Shown here one piece after another: positions 24,378 through 34,132 of a stretch of DNA of 64,000 nucleotides. Within the stretch, counting starts at the first letter, position 1. Every line of letters begins with the position of its first letter. Source of the DNA: DATBLE01 sp963837265 (lineage in GTDB: Bacteria > Actinomycetota > Thermoleophilia > Gaiellales > Gaiellaceae); contig CAWIMQ010000001.1 of NCBI GenBank assembly GCA_963837265.1, forward strand, positions 124,001 to 188,000. Direction: 5' to 3'. Both the position numbers and the translations under genes were made by a program. A model generated the notes under the pieces. The model had not been told where the DNA came from. It searched no databases and saw nothing but the letters and a program-made list of their open reading frames with translations.

Positions 24378-26297
24378 GTGACGGCCGACGCACCCGCCGC
24401 TGGCCCGCTCTCCGGGCGGACCGCGTGGGCGCGCAGCCTGGAGACGCCGCTGCGCGCCTTCCTGCGCACGGAGACGGGCGGCGCCGCCGTCCTGCTCGGA
24501 GCCACGGTGGCGGCGCTCGCCTGGGCGAACGTGGACGCGTCCTCGTACCACCGGGCCTGGGAGGCGACGCTGTCCGTCCGCATCGGCGGCCGCGGGATCT
24601 CGGAGGCGCTCCGGTACTGGGTGAACAGCGGGCTGATGACGCTCTTCTTCTTCGTCGTCGGCCTCGAGGTCCGCCGCGAGTTCGACCTCGGCGAGCTCCG
24701 AGAGCGGCGCCGGTTCGCCCTGCCCCTGCTCGCCGCGCTCGGCGGGATGGCGGTGCCGGTCGCGATCTACCTGGCCGCGAACGCCGGCCGTGCCTCGGCG
24801 CACGGCTGGGGAGCGGTGATGTCCACCGACACGGCGTTCGCGCTCGGCGTGCTCGCGCTGGTCGGGCCCGCGCTTCCCGACCGGCTGCGGGCCTTCATGC
24901 TCACGCTCGTCGTGGTCGACGACGTCGTCGCGCTGATCGTGATCGCGACCGTGTACACGGACGCCGTCCACACGGCCGGGCTCGTCGCCGCCCTCGGGCT
25001 CTTCGCGGCGATCGTCGTCCTGCGGCGGGCGCGCCTGCGGCGGGGGCTGCCTTACGCGATCCTCGGCGCGGCGGGCTGGGTCGCCCTTCAGAAGTCGGGC
25101 GTCGACCCGATCGTGATCGGCCTGGCGATGGGGATGCTCGCGTATGCCGGGCCCGCCCCCCGCAGCGAGCTGGAACGCGCGACCGAGCGGTTCCGCCTCT
25201 TCCGCGAGCAGCCGACGCCGGAGCTCGCGCGCGAGGCTCGACTCGGCCTGAACCTGGCGCTGTCCCGGAACGAGCGACTCCAGGACCTGTACCACCCCTG
25301 GACGAGCTATCTGATCGTCCCGCTCTTCGCCCTGGCCAACGCCGGCATCTCGATCGACGCCGGGTTCCTCGCGCGGGCCTACTCCTCCCCGGTCACGCTC
25401 GGGATCCTCTTCGGGTACATCGCCGGGAAGCCGATCGGCGTCTTCTCGGCCGCGTGGCTCGTGACCAGGCTGAGCCGCGGCCGGCTCCGGCCGCCGGTGA
25501 GCTGGGCCGCCGTCGCGGGCGGCGGCTCCGTCGCCGGCGTCGGCTTCACCGTCTCGCTCCTGGTCGCGAGCCTCGCCTTCCGGGGCGCGCAGCTCGAGCA
25601 GGCGAAGCTCGGCGTCCTCAGCGCGGCCTTCTGCGCCGCCGCCGTGAGCTGGCTCGTCTTCCGCGCGACCGCCCTGCTGCCGAAGCCGCTGCGGATCCGC
25701 GCGCTCATGGGCGCAGCCCAGCCGCTCGTCGACCTGGCCGCTCCCGTCGACGTGGACCGGGACCACCTCCGCGGGCCGGAGGACGCGGCGGTCACGCTCG
25801 TCGAGTACGGCGATTTCGAGTGTCCCTACTGCGGACGGGCGGAACCCGCGATCCGCGAGCTCCTCGCCGACGCCGGCGACGTTCGCTATGTCTGGCGCCA
25901 CCTGCCGCTCAGCGACGTCCACCCGTCCGCCGAGCCGGCCGCGCAGGCGGCCGAGGCGGCAGCAGCGCAGGGCGCCTTCTGGGAGATGTACGACCTTCTG
26001 CTCACCCACCAGGACGCGCTCGACCCGCGCGACCTGGTCGGATACGCGTCCGGGCTCGGGCTCGACGTCGACCGCTTCACGGACGACCTCGGGGCGCGGG
26101 TCGGCGCAGGGAAGATCGCCGAGGACGTGGACAGCGCCGACCTCAGCGGCGTCACCGGGACGCCGACGTTCTTCGTCAACGGCCGGCGGCACTACGGCGC
26201 GTACGACCTCGCCTCGCTCGAGGCCGCGGTCCGCGCCGCCCGCGCCCACGAGGCGATCGCCGCGGCCCCGGCGGGCAGCGCCGACGTCAGCTCTTGA
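24378..26297 (+). CDS. nhaA: Na+/H+ antiporter NhaA fused to DsbA/thioredoxin-like domain
   Basis: A 639-residue membrane protein. Residues about 20-420 form NhaA, with the conserved FFFVVGLEVRREF, STDTAFALGVLALVG and MLTLVVVDDVVALIVIA, which holds the paired ion-binding aspartates. Residues about 455-625 form a DsbA-like domain with the CxxC active site CPYC (about 482) and the cis-proline loop GVTGTPTFFVNG. NhaA exchanges Na+ for H+ to control pH and salt; the redox domain should face the side where the last helix ends. The fusion recurs in actinobacteria. The start is GTG at 24378; the 3' end overlaps the convergent binding-protein gene by 11 bases. Confidence 0.92.
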   Translation: MTADAPAAGPLSGRTAWARSLETPLRAFLRTETGGAAVLLGATVAALAWANVDASSYHRAWEATLSVRIGGRGISEALRYWVNSGLMTLFFFVVGLEVRREFDLGELRERRRFALPLLAALGGMAVPVAIYLAANAGRASAHGWGAVMSTDTAFALGVLALVGPALPDRLRAFMLTLVVVDDVVALIVIATVYTDAVHTAGLVAALGLFAAIVVLRRARLRRGLPYAILGAAGWVALQKSGVDPIVIGLAMGMLAYAGPAPRSELERATERFRLFREQPTPELAREARLGLNLALSRNERLQDLYHPWTSYLIVPLFALANAGISIDAGFLARAYSSPVTLGILFGYIAGKPIGVFSAAWLVTRLSRGRLRPPVSWAAVAGGGSVAGVGFTVSLLVASLAFRGAQLEQAKLGVLSAAFCAAAVSWLVFRATALLPKPLRIRALMGAAQPLVDLAAPVDVDRDHLRGPEDAAVTLVEYGDFECPYCGRAEPAIRELLADAGDVRYVWRHLPLSDVHPSAEPAAQAAEAAAAQGAFWEMYDLLLTHQDALDPRDLVGYASGLGLDVDRFTDDLGARVGAGKIAEDVDSADLSGVTGTPTFFVNGRRHYGAYDLASLEAAVRAARAHEAIAAAPAGSADVSS

Positions 26298-27492
26298 CCG
26301 TCAGCGGCCCCGTGAAGATGTTCCAGTGGCCGCCCGACCAGCGCTCCAGCGCGACCTGCTGCATCGGGAAGCCGTCCGCCGGGCCGGTCCTGACCGCGAT
26401 CCCCGGGAGCACGAACGGGTTGACCGCCTCCTTCAGGCTCCGGGCCGCGGCCATGACCGCCGCCCGCGTCGGGCTCTTGCCGGCCCGCCGCAGCACGTCG
26501 ACGAGGCTGTAGGCGGAGGCCATGCCGGCCACGTAGTAGCCGTTCTTCAGGTCGCTCGCCCCCGCGTAGCGCTTGACGATCGACTGCATGAGCCTGATCC
26601 CGGGATCCTTCGCCCAGCGCGGGTCGCTCGGATCCTTGAAGAAGACGATCGAGACCGCGTTGCGCGTGACCGACTTCGCCCCCGTCAGGTCGGCGATCTG
26701 CATCAGGCTCGTCGAGCTCGCGACCGCGTTCACGTACACCTGCGGGCGCCAGCCGAGCTTGGCCGCCTCGATCATCGCCTGGATCGCGAACTTGCCGAAC
26801 GCGAACACCATGAACGTGTCCGCCCTGGTCGAGCGCAGCTGCGCCACCTGCGAGCTGACGTCGGCGCCGGTCGGGTCGTAGCCGACGGCCTTCGCGATCT
26901 GCCCCTGCTTCGCCCCGAGGCCGCGCCGGAGGCCCGCGAGGAGGTCCCTGCCGTAGTCGTCGTCCTGGTAGAGCACCGCGATCCTCGACCTCGGCCTGCT
27001 CTTCAACGCCTGTCGCCCGAGGACGATCCCCTCGGTCTGGTAGCTCGGGATGTAGCCGATCGTCCACGGGTGGCGTTTCGCGTCCCGCCCCCAGGTCGTC
27101 GCGCCGCTCGCGACGAAGAGCTGCGGGACGCCCGACTGGTTGAGGAAGTCGCGGATCGCGAGGTTGGTGCTCGTCCCGAGGGTGTTGAACACGGCGAAGA
27201 CGCCGTCCTGCTGGACGAGCTGGCGCACGTCCTGGATCGTCCGGGCCGGGTCGTAGCCGTCGTCGAGCACCTTGTAGTCGATCTTCCGGCCGTTCACGCC
27301 GCCGCGGGCGTTGACGTACGCGAAGTACGCCGCCGCGCCCTTCGACACCGCGGCGGCCGAGGAGGCCTCGCCGGAGAGCGGCGCCGTCCCGCCGATCAGG
27401 ATCGAGGTGTCCGAGACGCCGGGATCGGCGGCGGAGCCGGCGAGGGCGGCGGGAACGAGGACGAGGGCGAGCAGGCAGAGCGCACGCGTCAT
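26287..27492 (-). CDS. Branched-chain amino-acid-type ABC substrate-binding protein
   Basis: A 401-residue exported periplasmic-binding-fold protein (LivJ/type I family). It has a signal peptide (LCLLALVLVPAALAG), then the family start ILIGGTAPLSGEASSAAAV, GRKIDYKVLDDGYDPARTI, YIPSYQTEGIVLGRQAL and IAVLYQDDDYGRD. It presumably feeds a LivHMGF transporter such as the one at 34113-37424, although three other genes lie between. The ligand could be an amino acid, amide or aromatic acid; this cannot be told from sequence. Confidence 0.88.
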   Translation of the reverse strand: MTRALCLLALVLVPAALAGSAADPGVSDTSILIGGTAPLSGEASSAAAVSKGAAAYFAYVNARGGVNGRKIDYKVLDDGYDPARTIQDVRQLVQQDGVFAVFNTLGTSTNLAIRDFLNQSGVPQLFVASGATTWGRDAKRHPWTIGYIPSYQTEGIVLGRQALKSRPRSRIAVLYQDDDYGRDLLAGLRRGLGAKQGQIAKAVGYDPTGADVSSQVAQLRSTRADTFMVFAFGKFAIQAMIEAAKLGWRPQVYVNAVASSTSLMQIADLTGAKSVTRNAVSIVFFKDPSDPRWAKDPGIRLMQSIVKRYAGASDLKNGYYVAGMASAYSLVDVLRRAGKSPTRAAVMAAARSLKEAVNPFVLPGIAVRTGPADGFPMQQVALERWSGGHWNIFTGPLTVKS

Positions 27493-27524
27493 CGGCCCGG
27501 CAAGCCTACCGTCGCTCGCAAGGC

Positions 27525-28966
27525 TCAGCGGGGCGGGCGCTTCTTCGCGAACGACTCGCCGAGCACGCGCCCGTCGGCGTCCAGCGCGCGAACCGCCACG
27601 TAGTGCCCGGTCGTGTAGGCGAGGTCGATCGCGGTCTCGAAGCCGCTCCGCGGCACCGTCGCGACGGGGCCGAGGTGCTGGAGGTCGGGCCCCACGAGGG
27701 CCTGCCAGCCCGCCACCTCGGTCGCCCCGTTCCAGCTCGCGTACGCGGTCACGCGGCCCTTGCGGTCGGTCTCGACGGCGAGCGCGGGCCGGTCCGTCGG
27801 GTGCCCGATCCAGCGGAACCGGAAGGCGCGGTAGGTGTCGGCGCCTGCCATGAAGTGCGCGTCGAAGATCACGTAGCCGTCCGCGTCGTACTCGGTGAAG
27901 TACGGGTTCGCTCCCCAGCCGAGAAACACGTGGCCGGCGGGCAGGTACTGCACGTCGCCCTGGCTCCCCGAGAGGAGGCCGCCCGGGCTTGCGTAGCCGC
28001 GGACGAAGATGGCCGTGCTTCCCCTCCAGGTCGAGCCGGACGACGAGGCCACGGGACCGCTTCGCGTACGGCGGTGCGGCCTCGTTGTCGAAGATCGAGA
28101 GCGTTCCGTCCGGGCGCGGCCGGGCATCGTGCTGCCAGGCGAAGTGCACGCCGGGCCCGAGCGTGAAGTCGCTCTTCTTGCCGCCCAGCCGCCAGAGAAC
28201 CCGGCCGGTCTGCTTGTCGATCTTGTAGATCGCGTGCGTGTTCCGGCCCGACACGATCAGGTTCCCGTCGGCGTCCTCGGCAACCGAGTTGATGTGGAAG
28301 TAGTCGTACGGCTCGGCGGCGGCGCCCTGCTTCGCGGGGGGCGCGGGGTAGTAGGACTCGTCGAGGCCCACGTGGGCGAGGCTGTGCCACTCGAACAGCA
28401 CCTTCCCGGTGGCGATGTCGAGCTCCTGGACGATGCCGTCCAGGACCTCCCCCTGCGCGGGCCCGCCCACCGCCGAGAGATCCGTGTGCACGCGGTGGTA
28501 GACGGTGATCAGCGCGGTGTTGCGCGGCGTGATCAGGAACTCGTGGATGTCGGCGACCAGCCCGTTCCCCGCGCGGACGCGCGCGATCTCGTGGTACGAG
28601 GTGTCGGCGATCACGTCGTAGCCGTCGCCGACGCCGCCGGTCGCGCGACCCCGCCACCACGTCAGGACGGGCTCGCCCAGGTAGCGCTGGAGGCGAAAAT
28701 CGGAGACGGCGCGGGTGTCGAGCCGGTGGAACCAGACGACCTGGCCGCCGTTGTCGAGGATCATCGGGCCGGCCTGAGGGACGCCGTGCTTCGGGGCGAT
28801 GAAGACGTAGCCCGGAGCGGTCGCGCGTGCGCGGGATGGTCACGTGGATCACCGGCGGCGTCAGGTCGGGCCGCGACCGGAAGTGCTGGACGTCCGGGGC
28901 GCCGTTGCCACAACCTGCAGCCGCCAGCACGGCCGCGAGGCCGGGCAGCACGGCCGCCCGGCGCAC
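27525..28966 (-). pseudogene. Arylsulfotransferase (ASST)-family lipoprotein, two frameshifts
   Basis: Three consecutive frames reconstruct one ASST beta-propeller protein. The first begins at GTG 28966 with a lipobox (LAAAGCGNG). The frame shifts near 28822-28832 into APGYVFIAPKHGVPQAGPMI and the propeller core, with DYFHINSVAEDADGNLIVSG and FAWQHDAR carrying the conserved histidines. It shifts again near 28008-28020 into FVRGYASPGGLLSGSQGDVQ and runs to the stop. ASSTs move sulfate between phenolic donors and acceptors outside the membrane. Either the gene is decaying or the assembly has indels; the coding pattern is otherwise intact. It starts at the stop of the acyltransferase fusion gene. 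Confidence 0.75.
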
Positions 28967-30540
28967 TAGAGGAGCCCTCCGGAGTAGCGCCACGGCCCGG
29001 GCTCGAGCCTGATCCCGCGCTTGCGGCAGAACTCGCGCACCGCGTCGAGCACGGGGCCGCCCCCGGAGCCGTGAACCTGCCGGCCGAGAAGGTCGAGAAC
29101 GGTGCTGCCTTCCGGTATCCCTGCCGCCTCGAGCGTCAGCACGATCGTCTCGTCCGCCTCGGCGGGCGGCCGCCAGCCCGCGTCCACGCGCTCTGCGGCC
29201 ACGACCAGCGACGTCCTCCCGTCGTGCCGGACGACGAAGCCGTCGCCCGCGGGCGCCAGCTCGACTCCGCGCAGCTCGAGCAGCTCCCGGAGGTCGTCGA
29301 CCATCCCGTGCAGCAGGCGGGCCTGCCGGTCGCGGGAGAGCGGGTGGAAGGACGAGCCGGTCACCCTCGCCGGCACGCCGGCCGCCAGCTTCCCGGGCGG
29401 GACGTCGGCGACGACGTAGGAGCCCGAGGCGACGATCGCCTCGCGGCCGATCCGGCACCCGGCGTACAGGACCGCACCGAGCCCGACCTGGGCGCGGTCC
29501 TCGAGCACGACGGGCGCGAAGCGGTTCTCGAAGCCCTCGAGCACCGAGTGGCCCACGTTGTGCGTGACGATGATCGAGCGCATGGTCAGGAAGACCTCGC
29601 GCCCGATCAGCACCGGCCGGCACGGGTTGACGAACGCCTCGTCGCCGACGAAGAGGAGATCGCCGGCGACGAACGTCGCCCACGGATCACGCGCCCCGCC
29701 GCCGCCGATGCGCACCCCACGCCCGACGTGCCCGTTGGCGCCGATGTAGGCGCGCCGGCAGGTGACCTCCAGGCCGGTCCCGAAATGCGTCAGCGGGCCC
29801 ACCGCGAACGCCTCCTCGCAGCGAACCAGCCCGTCGTCGCCGATCACGACGTTGTCCTCGATCACGACCTGCGGGGCGACGACGAGCGTCCGCTCGCCCA
29901 GCTGCACTCCCTCCCCGATGCGGGCACCGTGCCGCCGGTACACGGCGAGGCGCTCGCCCGGAGGAAGCGCGCGCACGCTCTCGGGATCGGCGCGCAGCGA
30001 CGCGAGGAACGCCTCGTCGAGGCGGCCCTCGTCCGGGCCGAGGCCGAACGTCGCCGGCAGGCTGACGTTCTCCGTGGAGACGCCGGCGAGCCGCGGGTCG
30101 GCGTCCGGCGCGGAGGCGCCGCCGTCCGCCCGGGCGATGAGGGCCTCCACGTGGCCGGCGGTGATGAAGCCCCGGCTCTCGATCGCGCTCAGGTCGATCC
30201 CGTGCGCCTCGGCCAGCTCGATCGCCTTCCGGGTCGCGTTCGCCGGGCCCGAGCGCTCCGTCTCCTGCTTCCGCGCCCGGCCGTCGCGGATCGCGGCCAG
30301 CTCCTCCGCGCTCTCGGCGACGAGCGCGATCGTGGTCACGAACGCGACCTCCTGGCCGGCCCGGTACAGGTGGCAGATCGTCCCTTCGCCGGGCGCCTCG
30401 ATCTCGATCGAGGCCTTCGCGGTCTCGACGACGCACACGGGCTGGCCCTTGTGGACCGGCTCGAGGTCGCCCGCGAGCCACTCGACGAGGACGGCCGACT
30501 CGGAGTTCGTGTCCTCCTGGTTGAGGACGACCTCGAGCAC
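28966..30540 (-). CDS. Lipoyl + E3-binding + left-handed beta-helix acyltransferase fusion
   Basis: A 524-residue protein with an unusual architecture. Residues 1-78 are a lipoyl/biotinyl domain with the attachment lysine K42 in VVETAKASIEIEAP. Residues about 98-137 match a peripheral-subunit-binding domain (NATRKAIELAEAHGIDLS, then RGFITAGHVEALIA). Residues about 205-395 are hexapeptide repeats of a left-handed beta-helix acyltransferase (VVIEDNVVIGDDGLV, IGANGHVGRGVRIGG), with a candidate catalytic His in VTHNVGH. The last 120 residues are unassigned. The first two domains are those of 2-oxoacid-dehydrogenase E2 subunits, but the E2 catalytic domain is replaced. I infer transfer of an acyl group from the lipoyl arm to a sugar. 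The start is GTG at 30540. Confidence 0.75.
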   Translation of the reverse strand: MLEVVLNQEDTNSESAVLVEWLAGDLEPVHKGQPVCVVETAKASIEIEAPGEGTICHLYRAGQEVAFVTTIALVAESAEELAAIRDGRARKQETERSGPANATRKAIELAEAHGIDLSAIESRGFITAGHVEALIARADGGASAPDADPRLAGVSTENVSLPATFGLGPDEGRLDEAFLASLRADPESVRALPPGERLAVYRRHGARIGEGVQLGERTLVVAPQVVIEDNVVIGDDGLVRCEEAFAVGPLTHFGTGLEVTCRRAYIGANGHVGRGVRIGGGGARDPWATFVAGDLLFVGDEAFVNPCRPVLIGREVFLTMRSIIVTHNVGHSVLEGFENRFAPVVLEDRAQVGLGAVLYAGCRIGREAIVASGSYVVADVPPGKLAAGVPARVTGSSFHPLSRDRQARLLHGMVDDLRELLELRGVELAPAGDGFVVRHDGRTSLVVAAERVDAGWRPPAEADETIVLTLEAAGIPEGSTVLDLLGRQVHGSGGGPVLDAVREFCRKRGIRLEPGPWRYSGGLL

Positions 30541-30574
30541 GTCGCTCAGCCCCCCTCTCGCGCAGGCGAGCCGG

Positions 30575-30593
30575 CGGGGTCGAACGACCCCCG
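30575..30593 (-). other. Intercistronic hairpin upstream of the acyltransferase fusion
   Basis: CGGGGTCG, loop AA, CGACCCC(C)G: a 7-8 bp stem in the 131-base gap between the hydrolase stop and the acyltransferase start. It may be a processing site, partial terminator or leader structure; it has no U-tract. Confidence 0.35.
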
Positions 30594-30671
30594 CGCCCGC
30601 GCTCTATTTCCTGCCCTCGCGCACACCAGGCTCTGGCCGGACGCGTCGCCGCGACGTCCGTGAGCAGGAGC

Positions 30672-33258
30672 CTATAGGTAGCCGAGGTCGGCCAGCCGCT
30701 TCTCGACGAGCGCCTCCTCCTCGGCGCCGAGGCTCTCCCGCGGCACGCTCGCGAGCTCGTCGTGGAGGCGGCGCCGGAGGCCTGCGGGCGGGTCTGCACG
30801 CGGCTCGCGCTCGCGCGGGTCGAGGTCGAGGCGGTACGCCTCCTCCTCCCCCGTACCGGTGTGGGCGACCAGCTTCCAGGGCGGCATCCGCACCGCGAGC
30901 TGGGAGATCACGCCCTTGTCCGTGCCGGCGATCAGCGCGAGCCGGTCGTCGCGCTCCTCGCCGGCCACGACCGGAAGCAGCGACCTGCCGTCGAGGCCCT
31001 CGAGCGGCGCGCCCGCCAGCTCGAGCAGCGTCGGCATCACGTCCACGAGGCTGACCTGGGAACGGATCTCGGCCGGCTCCAGGCCCGGGGCGGCGAGGAT
31101 CAGCGGCACCTGGACGATCTCGTCGTACAGCGCGGCGCCGTGCATGTGGTACGTGCCCTTGACGGCGTGCTTGTCGACCAGCCGCTCCCCCCACGACTCG
31201 CCGTGGTCGGCGAGGAAGACGAGAGCCGTGCGCTCGCGAAGGCCGAGATCGTCGAGCGCCTGGAGGAACGAGGCGAACAGCGTCTCGGACTCGCGCTCGA
31301 CGGCCTGCCTGTAGCTCTCCCGGAGCGCCTCGAGCGCCGAGGCGCTGTCGGACTGGATCCCGGCGATGATCTCCTCCTTCGCAGCGAGCCACACCTTCCG
31401 CTCGGAGTGGAGGATGTCGTACGGCATGTGGGTCGCCCAGCTGTGGAACCAGAGGCAGAACGGCCGCTCCCGGTTCGCCCGCAGCCACTCGACGGCCCCG
31501 TCCAGGCGCTCCGAGGTGCCGGCGACGTTCGCGTCGGCGAAGTCCCTGAACAGGTAGTTCCGGTCGAAGACGAAGCTGCCGGTCTCGTAGCCGAACGCGG
31601 CCGCGACCGTGAACAGCGTCGGCAGCGCCGGGTCGAGTCGCGCGTCCCAGTGCAGGTAGCCGTGGTGATGCGGGTAGAGGCCGGTGACGAGCGAGGCGGT
31701 CGAGGGCGCCGTCCAGGGGGCGGCGCTGATCGCCTGGTCGAAGCGGACCGCGCCCGCGGCGAGCTCGTCGATCGTCGGGGTCGCCACGTAGCGGGCGCCG
31801 TAGCAGCCGAGGTGGTCGGTCCGGAGCGCGTCCGCGAGGTAGACGACCAGGTTCACGCGCCGCAGCTCCCCCGCCAGGGAGTGCCCGCGCATCCCGCCGG
31901 GCGCCTCGATCCCGAGCAGGTCGAGGACGGTGGGTGCGACGTCGAGCAGGCTCGCGTCGAGCCGCCCGCGGGCGCTCACGCCCGCGCCCGCGGCGATCAG
32001 GATCCCGTCCTGGGCGTGGTTGGCGTCGTCCGGCCCGGTGTCGTTCTCGAGCGTGTGCACGCCCTCGCCGCCGCCGATGGTCGCCACCGACCGCCAGAGC
32101 AGGTCGCCGAAGATCGTGATCAGGTCGGGCGGTACGCCGTTCACCTCGTCGTACAGCTGCTCCGGCTTGTAGACGCGGGTGGCGAGCGGGCGGCCGGCGT
32201 CGTCCGGGATCGCCGCCAGCCGCGCGGCGAGGTCGTCGCGGACGGCCTCGTAGTCCTCCGGCTCCACCGTCCCCTCCGGCTCGCGGCCCTTGACGTTGAG
32301 GAAGACCCGCGCGTAGTAGCCGCCGTCGCCCCAGGCGGTCGTCTTCGCCCAGTCGATTCCGACCTCCCGGGGCAGGCAGACACCGTCCGGCTCGCGCAGG
32401 GTGGCGAGCAGCCCCTCGCGGCGGAGCCACTCGTTGACACGGATCCCGCCGTCGAGCCGCTTCGCGCCGTGGTCGGAGACGACGAGAACGAGCGTGTCGT
32501 CGCCGGCGTGGCGCAGGAGGCCGCCGATCAGCCCGTCGACGTGGCGGTAGTAGTCGAGGATCGCGTGCTCGTACCGGCTCCCGCGGCGGGTGCTTGCGGT
32601 GCTCCGGGTCCATGTGCTTCCAGAAGCCGTGGTGCATCCGGTCGTGGCCCATCTCGACCATCGCGAAGAGCTGCCAGGGCTTCGACTCGAGCAGGTGGCC
32701 GGCCAGGCGGAAGCGGCGGTCGGTCATCTCGTACACCTGGCGGAGCAGGTCGTCCTTCTCCTCGGTGCGGAAGTTCGTGCAGTCGAACAGATACTCGCCG
32801 ACGGTGGCCTCGACCTCGTCGCGGAGCGCCGGCGGAAACGTGTACCGGCTCTCGATCGACGGGGTCAGGAAGCAGCTGACCATCACGCCGCGGAGCGGAG
32901 CGGGCGGGTAGGTGCCGGGCACCCCGAGCACGATCGACGAGCCGCCGGCACGGCCGACGACGTCCCACAGCCTGGGGGCGCGGATCGCGGTCGAGTCGGC
33001 GATGAAGGCGCCGTCGTAGCTGTGGTCCGAGCGGTTGCGGAAGCCGTACACGCCGAGGTCGCCGGGCGTGCGGCTCGCCATCATGCACGACCACGCGGGG
33101 ACGGTGATCGGGGGCACGACCGAGGTCAGCCGCCCGTGGACTCCACGGTCGATCAGGCCCGCGAGGACCGGCAGCTCGCCCCTCCAGGCCTCGACGAGCG
33201 AGGGCTCGGCGCAGTCGAGCCCGATGATCATCGCCCTCCGTGCAGCCGTGTCCGCCAT
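30672..33258 (-). CDS. Double alkaline-phosphatase-superfamily hydrolase (phosphodiesterase + sulfatase-like), frameshifted
   Basis: Two AP-fold hydrolases in one protein of about 861 residues. Domain 1 (from ATG 33258) is a type I phosphodiesterase: AMIIGLDCAEPS metal site, TVPAWSCMM with the nucleophile Thr, GHDRMHHGFW and VSDHGAKRL. Domain 2 (from about 31860) is sulfatase-like: NLVVYLADALRTDHLGCYG, then APWTAPSTASLVTGLYPHHH and FLADHGESWGE. The position of the formylglycine cysteine holds Thr, so domain 2 is more likely a phospho- or phosphono-ester hydrolase or transferase than a sulfatase. A one-base frame change near 32582-32600 interrupts domain 1. Downstream genes are the acyltransferase fusion and ASST. 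Confidence 0.78.
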
Positions 33259-33328
33259 TCCGCGCTAATCGTACGGGCGCCCCTGCCGCCGCCGCCGGGC
33301 GGCGGGCGCTTCGGTCAAGATTGAGCCG

Positions 33329-34132
33329 ATGACCGCCGCCGCCGCCCGCCGATCGCGCTTCCGTGAGCTCCACGCGGCGGAAGGGCTCTTCGTGATGCCG
33401 AACCCGTGGGATGCCGGGTCGGCCCGGCTGCTCGAGTCGCTGGGCTTCCAGGCACTGGCGACGACGAGCGCCGGCTTCGCCTGGTCGCTGGGGAGGCTCG
33501 ACGGGCAGGTGAGGCGGGACGAGCTCGTGCGGCACGTCGCAGCGGTCGCGGAGGCGGTGTCGGTGCCGCTCAACGTCGACGGCGAGCGCTGCTTCCCGGA
33601 CGATCCCGGGGGCGTCGCCGAGACGGTTCGCCTGCTCTCGGAGGCAGGGGCGGCCGGCTGCTCGATCGAGGACTACGACCCGGCAGCAGGCGCCGTCGAC
33701 GAGGTGTCGCACGCTGCCGCCGCAGTGGCCGAGGCGGCGGAGGCCGCGCACGCGGCGGGAATGGTGCTCACCGGCCGCTGCGAGAACCACCTGCACGGCG
33801 TGGACGACCTGGACGACACGATCGCCCGCCTCGTCGCGTATCGCGAGGCGGGCGCCGACTGCGTGTACGCGCCGGGGCTGGCGCGGCTCGACGACATCCG
33901 GCAGGTGGTCGAGGCGGTCGCGGCGCCGGTGAACGTCCTCGGGCTGCGGGCGGCGCCGTCGATCCCCGAGCTGGAGGCCGCCGGCGTCCGCCGCGTCTCG
34001 ACCGGGAGTCTCCTTGCCGGAGCCGCCTACGGCGCGCTCGTCGAGGCCGCGCGGGAGCTCCTGGAGGCGGGAACGTCGAGGTACGCCGCCCGCAACGTGC
34101 CCCGCGACCTGCTCACGGACGCGCTCGGCTGA
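33329..34132 (+). CDS. Isocitrate lyase/PEP mutase family protein
   Basis: A 267-residue TIM-barrel protein of the ICL/PEP-mutase superfamily, whose members make or break C-C or P-C bonds next to a carboxylate. Conserved pieces are FVMPNPWDAGSARLLESLGF, ATTSAGFAWSLG, LNVDGERCF, CSIEDYD and LTGRCENHL. It most resembles oxaloacetate-decarboxylase or 2-methylisocitrate-lyase-like members of unknown substrate. ATG at 33329 is divergent from the hydrolase fusion. The 3' end overlaps the convergent livM gene by 20 bases. Confidence 0.85.
   Translation: MTAAAARRSRFRELHAAEGLFVMPNPWDAGSARLLESLGFQALATTSAGFAWSLGRLDGQVRRDELVRHVAAVAEAVSVPLNVDGERCFPDDPGGVAETVRLLSEAGAAGCSIEDYDPAAGAVDEVSHAAAAVAEAAEAAHAAGMVLTGRCENHLHGVDDLDDTIARLVAYREAGADCVYAPGLARLDDIRQVVEAVAAPVNVLGLRAAPSIPELEAAGVRRVSTGSLLAGAAYGALVEAARELLEAGTSRYAARNVPRDLLTDALG

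Noticed and set aside
31860..32267. The second half of the AP fusion as an independent sulfatase gene with its own start
   Set aside because: The frame runs uninterrupted from the last third of the phosphodiesterase domain into the sulfatase-like domain with no ribosome site at the junction, so a fusion is the simpler reading.
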